A program made the position numbers and the translations under genes. From Alphaproteobacteria bacterium (lineage in GTDB: Bacteria > Pseudomonadota > Alphaproteobacteria > Thalassobaculales > Thalassobaculaceae), in assembly GCA_022822665.1 (NCBI GenBank), contig JAJEAR010000010.1, positions 1 through 43,485 of the forward strand: a stretch of DNA of 43,485 nt, given 5' to 3'. Position 1 is the first letter of the stretch. Every line of letters starts with the position of its first letter. This document shows positions 6,850-14,736 of the stretch, one piece after another. The notes beneath the pieces were generated by a model. It saw only the letters and a list, made by a program, of their open reading frames with translations. It was not told the DNA's origin and searched no databases.

Positions 6850-7441
6850 CTTTCAGGCTGGTGGCGGCACGGCCACGCGTTGTTCGGCAGCGCTGCGGAA
6901 AGCGCGTCGCTGGCGGGGTTGTCAGGGCGGTGGCCCTGGGCGACGGCCCACCTCATCACCGCGCCGATGCCCTGGCGCACGCTGCGCGCGGTGTCGCGCC
7001 TGGTGAACCCGATGGGCAGCAGCACGTCCATGGTGTCGGCACTGGCGATCGCGTCGACATACATGTCGCCATTCTGGGGCAGCGCATAGTCGCGCAGCGT
7101 CACGCACCAGTTCTCCTCGGCCCTGCCGCCGGACTTCCAGTTCCCAGCGCGGGCCGCGATGACCGTCTCGCAGACTTCGGCGAAGGTCGGTGCGGTACAC
7201 GCGGAACGGCGGCGCGGGTCATGGCCCTCGGTGATAGCGCGGGCCATCGCCAGGGGCTCACCGGGTAACGGCCGAGGCCGATGCCGGCGGGCTTGCCGCC
7301 GAAGCGGACGCTCTGCGACCAGGACCTGGAGAAGCAGCCGCGCGAGGCGGGCTTGACGGGCAGGCCCAGTCCGCGGTCGCTGCACCCGTCACCGCAGCGT
7401 CCAGGGAGGCTGACGTTTCTGACGAAGGTGACGGAGAGCAT
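6850..7441 (-). pseudogene. P4-type tyrosine integrase remnant, N-terminal half, frameshifted
   Basis: From 7441 one frame gives the DUF4102-like arm-binding domain of phage integrases: TFVRNVSLPGRCGDG, then GLGLPVKPASRG, WSQSVRFGGKPAGIGLGRYP. Near 7270 the homology moves to another frame: AMARAITEGHDPRR, then PTFAEVCETVIAARAGNW, and the core-binding helices through RWAVAQGHRPDNPASDAL. The match fades at about 6855, before the catalytic domain with its R-H-R-Y residues. A frameshift plus loss of the C-terminal half make it inactive. It probably once mobilised this island. Confidence 0.75.
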
Positions 7442-7782
7442 TCCGGGACGCTATTTCACGTCTGGTTACTGCTTCGGCTACCAGTCGCATGCGAGAAGGA
7501 GTGTGCCGCCGAGACCCGGGTAGGACCAATGACTTCCTTGATGTCAGAAGGATAAAGGACTCAGGGAGCTATTCTGCCAGTTCCTGCAACCCCCGATTCG
7601 GGTTTTACGCCAGCGCGGCATGCGCAGATTTTCCGCGTGCTATGGTGGTGACGGCATGGCGGAGGCGGTCCGTGGAGCGCCTGGATTCATCCCGATCTTC
7701 CCGGGTGCGGTGTGGATCACCCCACCGCACCGCAAGGAACAGGATCAGGCCGCCGTCGACACGAAAGGAGTGTGGCTTCGAG
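7442..7782. other. Stretch without a gene; glgC leader
   Basis: No recognisable gene. The glgC frame stays open upstream to 7489, but the extra residues have no homologous look. AAAGGAG at 7764-7770 is the probable glgC ribosome site. I could not identify a convincing promoter. Confidence 0.4.
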
Positions 7783-9066
7783 ATGGACAGGGCGCCCAAA
7801 CGCTTCGTGAGCCGCCTCACCCAGGACACGCTGGCACTCGTGCTGGCTGGTGGCCGGGGATCCCGCCTCGGAGTCCTGACGGATTGGCGAACCAAGCCCG
7901 CGGTACCGTTCGGGGGCAAGCTGCGGATCATCGACTTCGCCCTGTCCAACTGCCTCAATTCGGGCATCAGGCGCATCTGCGTGCTGACCCAGTACAAGTC
8001 GCATGCACTGATCCAGCATCTCACGCAGGGCTGGAGCGGTTTCAGTACCGAGCGGGGCGAGTTCATCGACATCATACCCGCCCAGCAATGGCTCGATGAC
8101 GAATCCTGGTACCAGGGAACTGCGGATGCGGTGTTCCAGTGCCTCGACATCATCGACGCCTACCGCCCCAAACACGTCCTGATCCTGCCCGGGGACCATG
8201 TCTATGCCATGGACTATGGAGAGACCCTTGCCGAACACGTGGAGTCGGGCGCCGACTTTACCATCGGCTGTACCCCGGTATCCCGCAGCACGGCCAGCCA
8301 GTTCGGCGTGATCCGGGTCGATGAGGAGGGGCGGATCGTGGAATTCGCGGAGAAGCCTGAACACCCGCAACCGCTTCCCGACGATCCCGGGACCGCGCTC
8401 GCGAGCATGGGCATCTATGTCCTGTCATACGACTACATGCGGGAACGCTTGCATGAGGACGCGTCAAGCGAAGCGTCGTCCCACGATTTCGGCAAGGACC
8501 TGATCCCCGCCGCCGTGACCGGCGGTGACCACCTGCGCGCATTTCCCTTCCGCACGTCTCCGTCGGGCCTGGACGGATACTGGCGCGATGTCGGGACCAT
8601 CGACAGCTACTACGAAGCCAGTCTCGAAGTCCTGTCGGCGAAACCTCCGATCGACATTTTCGACCCGGCCTGGCCCATTCGCACCTTCCAGCCACAGTTG
8701 CCGGCCGCCCGGTTTGTAGGCGCGGGCACGATGTGCCACGTCAGGGACGTCATGGTGAGCGGGGGCTGCGTCGTCCACCAGTCCGACCTCGACCGCAGCC
8801 TGCTCTATTCCAACGTCAAGGTGGGCGCGGGCAGCGAGCTTCAGGGTGTGCTGGCCCTGCCCGACTGCGAGATCGGCGAGGGCTGTCGCCTCAGCAATGC
8901 GATCCTGGACAACGGTTGCATCGTGCCTGACGGCACCGTGATCGGGGATGACCTCCGCGCGGACGCGAAGAGGTTCATGATCAGCGAGGGCGGTGTCGTC
9001 GTGGTCAATCGGAGCATGCTCGGACAGGAGACCAGGTACCAACCCACCTACGCGGCGGAACGATAG
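7783..9066 (+). CDS. glgC: Glucose-1-phosphate adenylyltransferase (ADP-glucose pyrophosphorylase)
   Basis: A 427-residue enzyme making ADP-glucose from ATP and glucose 1-phosphate. The nucleotide loop GGRGSRL lies at residues 23-29, the substrate and effector site TKPAVPFGGK at 37-46, YQGTADAV at 110-117, and LPGDHVYAMDY near 137-147. The C-terminal third is a left-handed beta-helix of hexapeptide repeats ending in a GVVVVNRSML tail typical of GlgC. The ATG at 7783 follows AAAGGAG by 12 bases. No glycogen synthase, branching enzyme or phosphorylase gene is nearby. Instead, the next gene is a sucrose-phosphate-synthase-like glycosyltransferase on the opposite strand, ending 12 bases away, so ADP-glucose may feed that enzyme rather than glycogen. 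Confidence 0.95.
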   Translation: MDRAPKRFVSRLTQDTLALVLAGGRGSRLGVLTDWRTKPAVPFGGKLRIIDFALSNCLNSGIRRICVLTQYKSHALIQHLTQGWSGFSTERGEFIDIIPAQQWLDDESWYQGTADAVFQCLDIIDAYRPKHVLILPGDHVYAMDYGETLAEHVESGADFTIGCTPVSRSTASQFGVIRVDEEGRIVEFAEKPEHPQPLPDDPGTALASMGIYVLSYDYMRERLHEDASSEASSHDFGKDLIPAAVTGGDHLRAFPFRTSPSGLDGYWRDVGTIDSYYEASLEVLSAKPPIDIFDPAWPIRTFQPQLPAARFVGAGTMCHVRDVMVSGGCVVHQSDLDRSLLYSNVKVGAGSELQGVLALPDCEIGEGCRLSNAILDNGCIVPDGTVIGDDLRADAKRFMISEGGVVVVNRSMLGQETRYQPTYAAER

Positions 9067-9078
9067 GCGCGCGAGAGC

Positions 9079-10467
9079 CTACGCGGAGGCGTAATCCCGG
9101 ATCAGTCGCGACGCGTCGAGGGGAGGAACCCCGCAAGCCGGAGCGCGCTCGCACGGCAGTGCATTTTCGATCAGGGAGAGGTACCGCTCGGCGGTACGCT
9201 GCCACGTATAGGTCTTCAGCACGCGCTCGCGCGCCCGGACCGCCAGGACCTGCCGGTTGTCCAGCGCCTCCAGCAGGCCCCGGGCAATGTCGCGGGGATC
9301 GTCCGGATCGACCAGCACGCCCGAACCGTCGGCGAAGATTTCCGACGGCCCGCCGTTGCGTGTCACGACGCAGGCCAGGCCACAGGCTGCCGCTTCGATC
9401 GGCGCCAGCCCGAAGGGCTCGTGAAACGCCGTCAACGCGAAGACCCCGCCGCCGTTCGCGACCGCACGATAGGTCGCCGCCAGTGCCTGCTGGGACGGAA
9501 CATCGAGGAACCGAACACGCTCGCGCAGTCCGTAACGGACAATGGTCTCCAGGATCGGTGCAAGGACCGATCGGTCGTCGCCGCCGAGCCGGTCCAGTTC
9601 CCCGAACGGGTCCCGGATCCCGCGAAAGCACAGGAGCAGGTCGGCGCGCTCGCGCAACTCCCCTGAAGCGGCGAACGCCTTGACCACGCCGATGGTGTTC
9701 TTCTTTGCATCCAGACGGTTCGACACCACGATCGACGGGCGCACGGCGGCAGCGCCCGGGCGCTCTGCCTCACCTTCATCGACAGTGAAGATCCCGGTGT
9801 TGACGCCGGGGGGGATCACCGAGAACCTGAGGGAGTCCTCCACGTCGACCGCGCCGGAGTAGAGCGGGTGCGCGTACTGCTCGCGCCGTTCCTGCTCGGT
9901 CGACGTCACGATACGGACCGCGCGTTCCATTGCCAGGCGTTCGGCCGCAATCCGCCTGGAGAACCGGAACCGGGCCTCGAGTTCCTTCGCATTGACCTTC
10001 GACATTCCGAGCCGGTCAAGCTTCTGCGCGCCCAGCGAGTGTCCGGTAAAGGTGAACGGAACACCGGTGTCACACTCGAACAGCGCCGCGCAGAAACCGC
10101 CGTCCGCGTAATGGGCTGTCGTGAAGTCCGGCATTGCGCCCGAATAGAACGCGACCAGGTTGCCCACGAATTCCGGCAGATGGTCCCACAACTGCTCCTT
10201 GGCAAGGAAGCGCGGCCCGCCGCAGGAAAGCCGTACGATCCGAAGACCGTCACCCGTCCCCGGATACCGGTCGATCCCGGCTTCAAACTCGGGCCACTCC
10301 CTGTCCACGATTCGCCGCGTGACAATATCGACGCGGTGGCCCGCGGCCGTCATGGCCAGCGCGACTTCCTTCACGTAGACCAGCTGGCCTCCGAAGTCGG
10401 GATGCTCGGTCAGGTACGAATCAGCCGGATCGAAGTTGCCCTGGGGATTGAGAAAGGAAATGTGCAT
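9079..10467 (-). CDS. GT4 glycosyltransferase, sucrose-phosphate-synthase-like
   Basis: A 462-residue retaining GT-B enzyme. The opening HISFLNPQGNF and FGGQLVYVKEVALAM form the acceptor-side glycine loop of sucrose- and mannosylfructose-phosphate synthases. TGHSLGAQKLDRLG (near residue 145) is the family's sugar-phosphate motif. SNRLDAKKNTIGVVKAF starts the nucleotide-sugar domain, and HEPFGLAPIEAAACG carries the E-x7-E motif. The likely reaction is transfer of a hexose from an NDP-sugar to a sugar phosphate, giving a sucrose-6-phosphate-like product. The partner phosphatase is not in the window. The ATG at 10467 is chosen because it gives the standard N-terminus; an earlier start at 10521 would overlap the upstream kinase gene. 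It lies 22 bases after that kinase, probably in one operon. Confidence 0.8.
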   Translation of the reverse strand: MHISFLNPQGNFDPADSYLTEHPDFGGQLVYVKEVALAMTAAGHRVDIVTRRIVDREWPEFEAGIDRYPGTGDGLRIVRLSCGGPRFLAKEQLWDHLPEFVGNLVAFYSGAMPDFTTAHYADGGFCAALFECDTGVPFTFTGHSLGAQKLDRLGMSKVNAKELEARFRFSRRIAAERLAMERAVRIVTSTEQERREQYAHPLYSGAVDVEDSLRFSVIPPGVNTGIFTVDEGEAERPGAAAVRPSIVVSNRLDAKKNTIGVVKAFAASGELRERADLLLCFRGIRDPFGELDRLGGDDRSVLAPILETIVRYGLRERVRFLDVPSQQALAATYRAVANGGGVFALTAFHEPFGLAPIEAAACGLACVVTRNGGPSEIFADGSGVLVDPDDPRDIARGLLEALDNRQVLAVRARERVLKTYTWQRTAERYLSLIENALPCERAPACGVPPLDASRLIRDYASA

Positions 10468-10489
10468 GAGAGTACCGGTATCCCCGGGT

Positions 10490-11140
10490 TCAGCCTGTGG
10501 GAACCGCCGCGTAGTCGGCATCGATCACGATGTCGGCCCGGGCCTTGTGAGCCGAGATGATCCCGTGCTCGATTTCCAGGACGCGGTCAATGAACGGGTC
10601 GAGTTCGGCGGCGTGACGCATCCGCTTCTGCCGGTGTTCGCGGGTCTGCAGGTGGGTCCGGTCGATGAAGACATGCGTCTGGCAGCGGGCGAGCAACGTC
10701 GTGTAGGTCCCTTCGGCGATCATGACGCGGGCATGCCCGACCTCCAGCGTCTCCGACCCGACGGCATCTGCTTCGTAGTCGACCAGCGGCTTGACGACCT
10801 CGTCGGCGCCGTCGAGAAACGCGCCCACGTGCCTATCCATCAACGCCAGGCGAACCTCCTGCGGACCGACCCACGCGATGTCGTCACGTCGCGTGCGGTC
10901 GTTCGTCCTCGGCGGATGAATGAAGTAGTCGTCCTGTTGCAGGACCATGCTCTCGATCCGATTCTCCCCGAGCACCTGCTGAAGCGCCGCCGCGGTCTCC
11001 GACTTTCCGCTTCCCGACTGTCCGGCGATCGAAACGGCGTACCGGTCACACCCTGCCGTCAGCACCGGTTTCAGTATGGACAGGATCCCGGCAGCCGCTT
11101 TGCGGTGATGGGGTTCGATGATGATCGAGTCGCCTCGCAT
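10490..11140 (-). CDS. Uridine-kinase-like P-loop kinase
   Basis: A 216-residue protein with a Walker A motif GQSGSGKS at residues 40-47 and a following QQDDYFIHPPR, the segment that carries the catalytic Asp in the phosphoribulokinase/uridine kinase family. The MIAEGTYTTLL strand is the typical Walker-B-side stretch of these kinases. The start at 11140 has AGGAG eight bases upstream; a GTG at 11164 is an alternative. It lies directly upstream of the sucrose-phosphate-synthase-like gene and divergent from the DUF4922 gene, so a sugar or nucleoside in that pathway is the likely substrate. I cannot tell whether it is a true uridine kinase or a sugar kinase with the same fold. Confidence 0.7.
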   Translation of the reverse strand: MRGDSIIIEPHHRKAAAGILSILKPVLTAGCDRYAVSIAGQSGSGKSETAAALQQVLGENRIESMVLQQDDYFIHPPRTNDRTRRDDIAWVGPQEVRLALMDRHVGAFLDGADEVVKPLVDYEADAVGSETLEVGHARVMIAEGTYTTLLARCQTHVFIDRTHLQTREHRQKRMRHAAELDPFIDRVLEIEHGIISAHKARADIVIDADYAAVPTG

Positions 11141-11368
11141 TCGTGCTTCTCCTGCCACTTTCACCTACCCCCGGTCCCGACGTTTCCACGCAGGTCACGA
11201 TTCCGGTTGGCAGGGACTTGCGCATATACTAGGGACTGCGCCGATCGAAGCGAATTCGTGCTCCGCCCGGATGCGGATGCGGTCAGCTTGCCCGGGGACA
11301 ATCGCGTATGCGCCCTTCACCGCACACGCATCCTTCGTCGAGACGCCGTCGGCGCACGGGCACCCGGC

Positions 11369-12397
11369 GTGTCCCCTGATTTCGAGAATGCATGGCTGGC
11401 CCTGAACGGACGGCTGCGTCGGCTGGAACTGGTGGCGGGGCTTGGGGCCGCCCTGCAGGAACTGGAATGCCATCATCTGGACAACGGGTTCCTCACCGAC
11501 ACCCTGCGGCAGGTCGAAAGCCGGTCCTTCTTCCATCCTGACCATCCCGAGCGGTTTTTCCGCGCCCAGTACAATCCGAGACGCGCCCACCGGTTCCGCG
11601 GCGCAGGCAGAACGCTCGCTGCCGATATTCCGGCGAAGGGCTGCTTTCTGTGCCTGGACACGATCGAATGGCAGCAGCAGGGCGCCCAGCTGGGGTACCG
11701 GATCGAATCGGGCAAGCGGGCGTTCTTCGCCCTTACAAACCCGTTTCCCGTTCTGCCCGGGCATATCGTCATCGCCTCGGAGGAACACCGAACCCAGGAA
11801 TGGCGTTTCCGCGACCCGTCGGGCGTTGCCGTTGAAGAACTGGTCGAGGACCTCGTTCTCCTCGCCGCACGGATGCCGGAATACGTCGGGTTCTACAACG
11901 GAATTGGTGCCGGATGTTCGATTCCCGAGCACCTGCACTACCAATTCGTGACCCGTCCCGGGGGTGTTGCGGCATTTCCCCTCGAACTCGCAGCGCGGTC
12001 CGGGCGCGGGAAGAACGCTGACGCGTCGATGCTGATCCGGCGCTACCCGGTCGAGGCGGTCGTATGGACAGGATCCACCGAGCTCGTGGTGGCGTGTGCA
12101 TCCGACTGGCTGACGGCGTGGGCACGGCGCAACGGCGAACGTCTCGACGACCTCTCAGCGAACTTCGTTGCCACCGGCCATGGTTGCGGCGATCGGGTCT
12201 CGCTCTACTTCGTGCCCCGGCGCCGTTCGCACTCCCGCCTGCCGGGACTGGGCGGCGTTGCCGGGGCGCTGGAAGTGCTCGGCGAAATCGTACTGGCCGA
12301 CCCGGATGCGGGAACACGCCTGAGGGAGGGTTCGATCGACTATTTCAGCCTGAGCAGGGCGCTGGAAAGCCTGCACACGCCGCTTGAACCTGCGTAA
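11369..12397 (+). CDS. DUF4922 / HIT-like sugar-nucleotide phosphorylase-type protein
   Basis: About 342 residues. The middle carries a CFLC pair and a strand segment ending in FPVLPGHIVIASEEHRTQ. NGIGAGCSIPEHLHYQF includes a His-x-His-x-Gln active-site motif of the HIT/GalT/Ap4A-phosphorylase superfamily, in which His forms a nucleotidyl intermediate. The family is related to GDP-glucose phosphorylase and galactose-1-phosphate uridylyltransferase, so it may interconvert an NDP-sugar and a sugar phosphate. The start is uncertain: a GTG at 11369 gives SPDFENAWLALNGRLRRL, a GTG at 11258 is an alternative, and neither has a strong ribosome site. A TATACT at 11225-11230 could be part of its promoter. 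It is divergent from the kinase-glycosyltransferase pair. Confidence 0.65.
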   Translation: MSPDFENAWLALNGRLRRLELVAGLGAALQELECHHLDNGFLTDTLRQVESRSFFHPDHPERFFRAQYNPRRAHRFRGAGRTLAADIPAKGCFLCLDTIEWQQQGAQLGYRIESGKRAFFALTNPFPVLPGHIVIASEEHRTQEWRFRDPSGVAVEELVEDLVLLAARMPEYVGFYNGIGAGCSIPEHLHYQFVTRPGGVAAFPLELAARSGRGKNADASMLIRRYPVEAVVWTGSTELVVACASDWLTAWARRNGERLDDLSANFVATGHGCGDRVSLYFVPRRRSHSRLPGLGGVAGALEVLGEIVLADPDAGTRLREGSIDYFSLSRALESLHTPLEPA

Positions 12398-12549
12398 CGC
12401 CCGGTGGATGCGGACAGTCCCGGGCTGGAGCGAAGCTCGCCTGTCCGGACGAAGCCACCCCAGGCTTCGACGCAACCGGGCCGAACCCGTCGATCAGGAC
12501 GACCGGCGACGAAGCGCATCCGGGGATACCGGGTGACCGCGCCGGCCGG

Positions 12550-12939
12550 TCACATCGAGTTCTCGATCCGCTCCATGTCCTCGTCGGAGAAGCCGAAGTG
12601 ATGGCCGATCTCGTGTACCAGCACGTGGGTCACGATCTGCGCAAGATCCTCCCCGGTCTCGCACCAGTGATCGAGGATCGGCCGGCGGTAGAGAAAGATC
12701 ATGTTCAGGTCCTCGGGCTGGCCGGCCAGCTGCTGCTGTCCGAACGGTTGGCCCGAGTACAGGCCCAGCAGGTCGAACGGGCTTTCGATGCCCATTTCCT
12801 GGCAGATCTCGTCCGACGGAAACTCTTCGACCACGAACACGACATCCCTGGTCATCGCGCGCAGGTGCTCCGGGATGGACTGCATCGCCGTTCGGGCGAG
12901 CGCCTCCAGGTCGTCAAGCGTCGGCGGTGTTGCGGACAT
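12550..12939 (-). CDS. Small zincin-like metallopeptidase family protein (PF06262-type)
   Basis: A 129-residue protein with the zinc-binding HExxH motif at residues 109-113 (HEIGHHFGFSDEDM), followed by the acidic third ligand region, as in the small Zincin_1 family. The body contains a predicted helix and strand core, with LLGLYSGQPF and FLYRRPILDHW typical of these proteins. The substrate of this family is not established. The start at 12939 (MSATPPTLDDLE) is chosen because it yields the standard length; the frame stays open far upstream but that part lies opposite cobO. It is divergent from cobO, 81 bases apart. Confidence 0.85.
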   Translation of the reverse strand: MSATPPTLDDLEALARTAMQSIPEHLRAMTRDVVFVVEEFPSDEICQEMGIESPFDLLGLYSGQPFGQQQLAGQPEDLNMIFLYRRPILDHWCETGEDLAQIVTHVLVHEIGHHFGFSDEDMERIENSM

Positions 12940-13020
12940 GGCAATGTGCCTGGGGCACGGCTTTTCCCCTTCCGGTGTGTGTGCAAGACTCTCCCGGCGA
13001 ACCCGGACCAGGAGCGCAGC

Positions 13021-13635
13021 ATGGCCACGACACCGATCGACCCGGCCCGCGCCGAGCGCCATGCCGAGAAGATGGCGAAGAAAAAGGCGGCGCGGGACAA
13101 GATCATGGCGACCAAGGACCGCACCGGCGGACTCCTGATCGTCCACACCGGCAAGGGCAAGTCCACCGCCGCCTTCGGCATGGTGTGCCGCGCCATCGGC
13201 CACAACATGAAGGTCGGCGTGGTGCAATTCGTCAAGGGCCGCTGGCAGACCGGCGAACGCGCGGTGCTGGAGGCGTTTCCCGAACAGGTCACGATCCGGA
13301 CCATGGGCGAAGGCTTCACCTGGGACACCCAGGACCTGAATCGCGATATCGCCGCCGCCCGGGCCGCCTGGGACCAGGCGCTGCGCATGATGGAGGACCC
13401 CGATCTCTCCATGCTGCTGCTCGACGAACTCAACATCGTGCTGCGCTACGGCTACCTGCCGATCGAGGAGATCGTGGAACGGCTCACCGACAGGAGGGAC
13501 GGGCTGCATGTCATCGTCACCGGCCGAAACGCCAGGCAGGAACTGATCGATGCGGCCGACCTGGTTACGGAAATGACCCAGGTGAAACATCCGTTCCGCT
13601 CGGGGTTCAAGGCCCAGGCCGGCATCGAGTACTGA
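13021..13635 (+). CDS. cobO: Cob(I)yrinic acid a,c-diamide adenosyltransferase
   Basis: A 204-residue CobO/BtuR-type enzyme that transfers the 5'-deoxyadenosyl group of ATP to the cobalt of cob(I)yrinic acid a,c-diamide or cobinamide. The P-loop variant TGKGKST is at residues 43-49, VVQFVKGRW follows, and LLLDELNIVLRYGYL carries the Walker-B-like and Tyr region of the family. The basic, lysine-rich N-terminus (residues 10-33) is common. AGGAG stands eight bases before the ATG at 13021. It is about 9 kb from the main corrin cluster and seems to be a single gene, so expression must be coordinated by other means. Confidence 0.95.
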   Translation: MATTPIDPARAERHAEKMAKKKAARDKIMATKDRTGGLLIVHTGKGKSTAAFGMVCRAIGHNMKVGVVQFVKGRWQTGERAVLEAFPEQVTIRTMGEGFTWDTQDLNRDIAAARAAWDQALRMMEDPDLSMLLLDELNIVLRYGYLPIEEIVERLTDRRDGLHVIVTGRNARQELIDAADLVTEMTQVKHPFRSGFKAQAGIEY

Positions 13636-13636
13636 C

Positions 13637-13923
13637 CCTTGTCGGGCTGGTGATCGGTGCGGTCGCGATCCTCGGCGTGCTGGCTGATCCGCTGGCCGAC
13701 CTGATCGCTCCCCGGAAACTGGGGTAACCCGGGCTGATGCGGTCCCGCAATCGATGACGAACCACGGACGGTACCCACGCCGCGCTCGGCCTCGATCAGG
13801 TTGCCTGGAAACTACAGGAGCATATGGAGTCGGGCGCAGCATCTTCGTGGAGAAGCCGTCGTTGACGCGCCCTTTGCCAATTGACAGCGCCCTGTGGAGA
13901 GGCCGCTGTCCGGTATAACGAGT
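13637..13923. other. Scar between cobO and the small-gene cluster
   Basis: Directly after cobO, a plus-strand frame reads LVGLVIGAVAILGVLADPLADL (13640-13727), one hydrophobic helix; a tiny membrane protein or chance. On the minus strand an ATG at 13934, overlapping the end of the next gene, begins MTLELVIPDSG, like the first strand and catalytic Asp of a PIN-type toxin, and then degenerates within about 20 codons. The rest is unassigned. Confidence 0.3.
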
Positions 13924-14169
13924 TCAAGCGTCATGTCGGGCCGCCTCCATCATCGACAGGATTGACATCGCGCCAGCAAGTTCCGTCTCGACCTGCTCCG
14001 AAGGAGGCTTTGACAGCGGGATGTCCCGGTCAGCCAGGGCGCTCAGCGGCTCCGAGCAGGACGACATGTGCAGGTAGCGCATCGCGTCTTCCCGGGAGAC
14101 ATCTCCCGACAGAAACCCGCCGAGGATCCGGGTGGTGATGTACAGGGGAGCGTCGGGAGGCCGCATCAT
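13924..14169 (-). CDS. Small antitoxin-like protein, UPF0175-type
   Basis: An 81-residue protein. The stretch GFLSGDVSREDAMRYLHMSS followed by LSALADRDIPL and an acidic ETELAGA tail resembles UPF0175 antitoxins, where a Gx(I/V)S-x2-A(A/M)xLxGMS helix-turn-helix is followed by LLAERGIP. Those proteins partner PIN-domain toxins encoded just downstream; an 11-residue PIN-like start overlaps the end of this gene but is truncated. Its start overlaps the stop of the preceding 73-residue gene by four bases, so translation is probably coupled. The family match comes from motif reading only and is not strong. Confidence 0.5.
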   Translation of the reverse strand: MMRPPDAPLYITTRILGGFLSGDVSREDAMRYLHMSSCSEPLSALADRDIPLSKPPSEQVETELAGAMSILSMMEAARHDA

Positions 14170-14387
14170 GAGACCCCCTGCACCTGCGCGATCTGGATGG
14201 AGGCGACGCCGCGTGCGGCGACCTGGTCCTGCATTGCGATCACACCCTCAATCCGGAGCACGTCGTGGACCTGGAGGCCGTGGACGGTGACTCCGGCGGT
14301 CTCCCGCCGCGTGAAGTGGACGTGATCGACGTGGCCGTCGTCGCTCCCGCTGTCGTTGCAGAGGAGGAAGCTGTGTTCCAGCGGCAT
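14166..14387 (-). CDS. Small hypothetical protein in an antitoxin cluster
   Basis: A 73-residue product that I do not recognise. Codon use is GC3-rich, like real genes here, and both ends are embedded: its ATG shares one base with the stop of the upstream HigA-like gene (TAATG), and its TGA overlaps the next start by four bases. It is His-, Asp- and Val-rich with alternating polar and hydrophobic residues (GVTVHGLQVHDVLRIEGVIA), suggesting a small beta-rich domain. It has no membrane helix. The tight coupling to two antitoxin-like genes suggests a role in the same system, possibly as toxin or third component, but there is no direct evidence. Confidence 0.45.
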   Translation of the reverse strand: MPLEHSFLLCNDSGSDDGHVDHVHFTRRETAGVTVHGLQVHDVLRIEGVIAMQDQVAARGVASIQIAQVQGVS

Positions 14388-14644
14388 TACGCCGCCGAAT
14401 CACGCCGATACCGCGCTAGGTCGTACAAGGCCTGGCGCCGGCACCAGAACTCGGCGTTGCTCCAGCCGAACCGTTCCAGCGCGACAGCGGTGCGCGGCGA
14501 GATCGAGATCTGCCCTCGCAGCAGCCGGTACAGGTTGCCACGTTCCATACCGAGCGCGACGGCCAGTTGCGTTGCGCTCATGCCGGCATCGCGCATCGCA
14601 TCACGGATGCTCTCGCCAGGATGGGTGGGTTCATGCCTGCTCAT
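14387..14644 (-). CDS. HigA/VapI-type antitoxin, XRE family, without intact toxin
   Basis: An 85-residue protein starting MSRHEPTHPGESIRDAMRDA, the HPGE opening of HigA. The helix-turn-helix follows at SATQLAVALGMERGNLYRLL and RGQISISPRTAVALERFGW, then EFWCRRQALYDLARYR. It should bind DNA and neutralise a HigB toxin. Immediately upstream (14668-14735) only the last residues of a HigB remain, so the partner toxin is gone. The gene itself is complete and begins a chain of three overlapping genes with 14166-14387 and 13924-14169. It may survive as a regulator, or as an antitoxin against toxins encoded elsewhere, including HigB at 3570. Confidence 0.85.
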   Translation of the reverse strand: MSRHEPTHPGESIRDAMRDAGMSATQLAVALGMERGNLYRLLRGQISISPRTAVALERFGWSNAEFWCRRQALYDLARYRRDSAA

Positions 14645-14667
14645 GCGCCTGCCCTTCGTCAGTGATA

Positions 14668-14735
14668 CTACACCAGGTCCGCGTCCACCGCCTCGCCGTC
14701 ACGAAACCGGAACACCAGTCGCCAGTGGCCGAACC
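14668..14735 (-). pseudogene. HigB toxin remnant, C-terminus only
   Basis: The minus strand reads HWRLVFRFRDGEAVDADLV then TAG at 14668-14670. This is the HigB C-terminal core, in which a W-R-L-x-F-R-F strand is followed by an acidic strand ending near the stop. Before it the sequence changes abruptly into the plus-strand nucleotidyltransferase remnant at about 14737, so this is a deletion or recombination junction. The stop-to-ATG distance to the HigA gene is normal for a higBA operon. Confidence 0.65.
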
Positions 14736-14736
14736 C

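Noticed and set aside
9060..9095. Hairpin TACGC-GGAG-GCGTA between glgC and the glycosyltransferase as a terminator
   Set aside because: The stem is five bases with no T-run and lies in the coding end of the glycosyltransferase gene.
10436..11368. Upstream continuation of the DUF4922 frame
   Set aside because: It overlaps the kinase and glycosyltransferase genes on the other strand and has no family residues; the gene is taken to start at 11369 or 11258.
12940..13020. Cobalamin riboswitch before cobO
   Set aside because: The 81-base gap is too short and contains none of the conserved aptamer segments.
12940..13842. Upstream continuation of the metallopeptidase frame
   Set aside because: It lies opposite cobO and lacks family residues.
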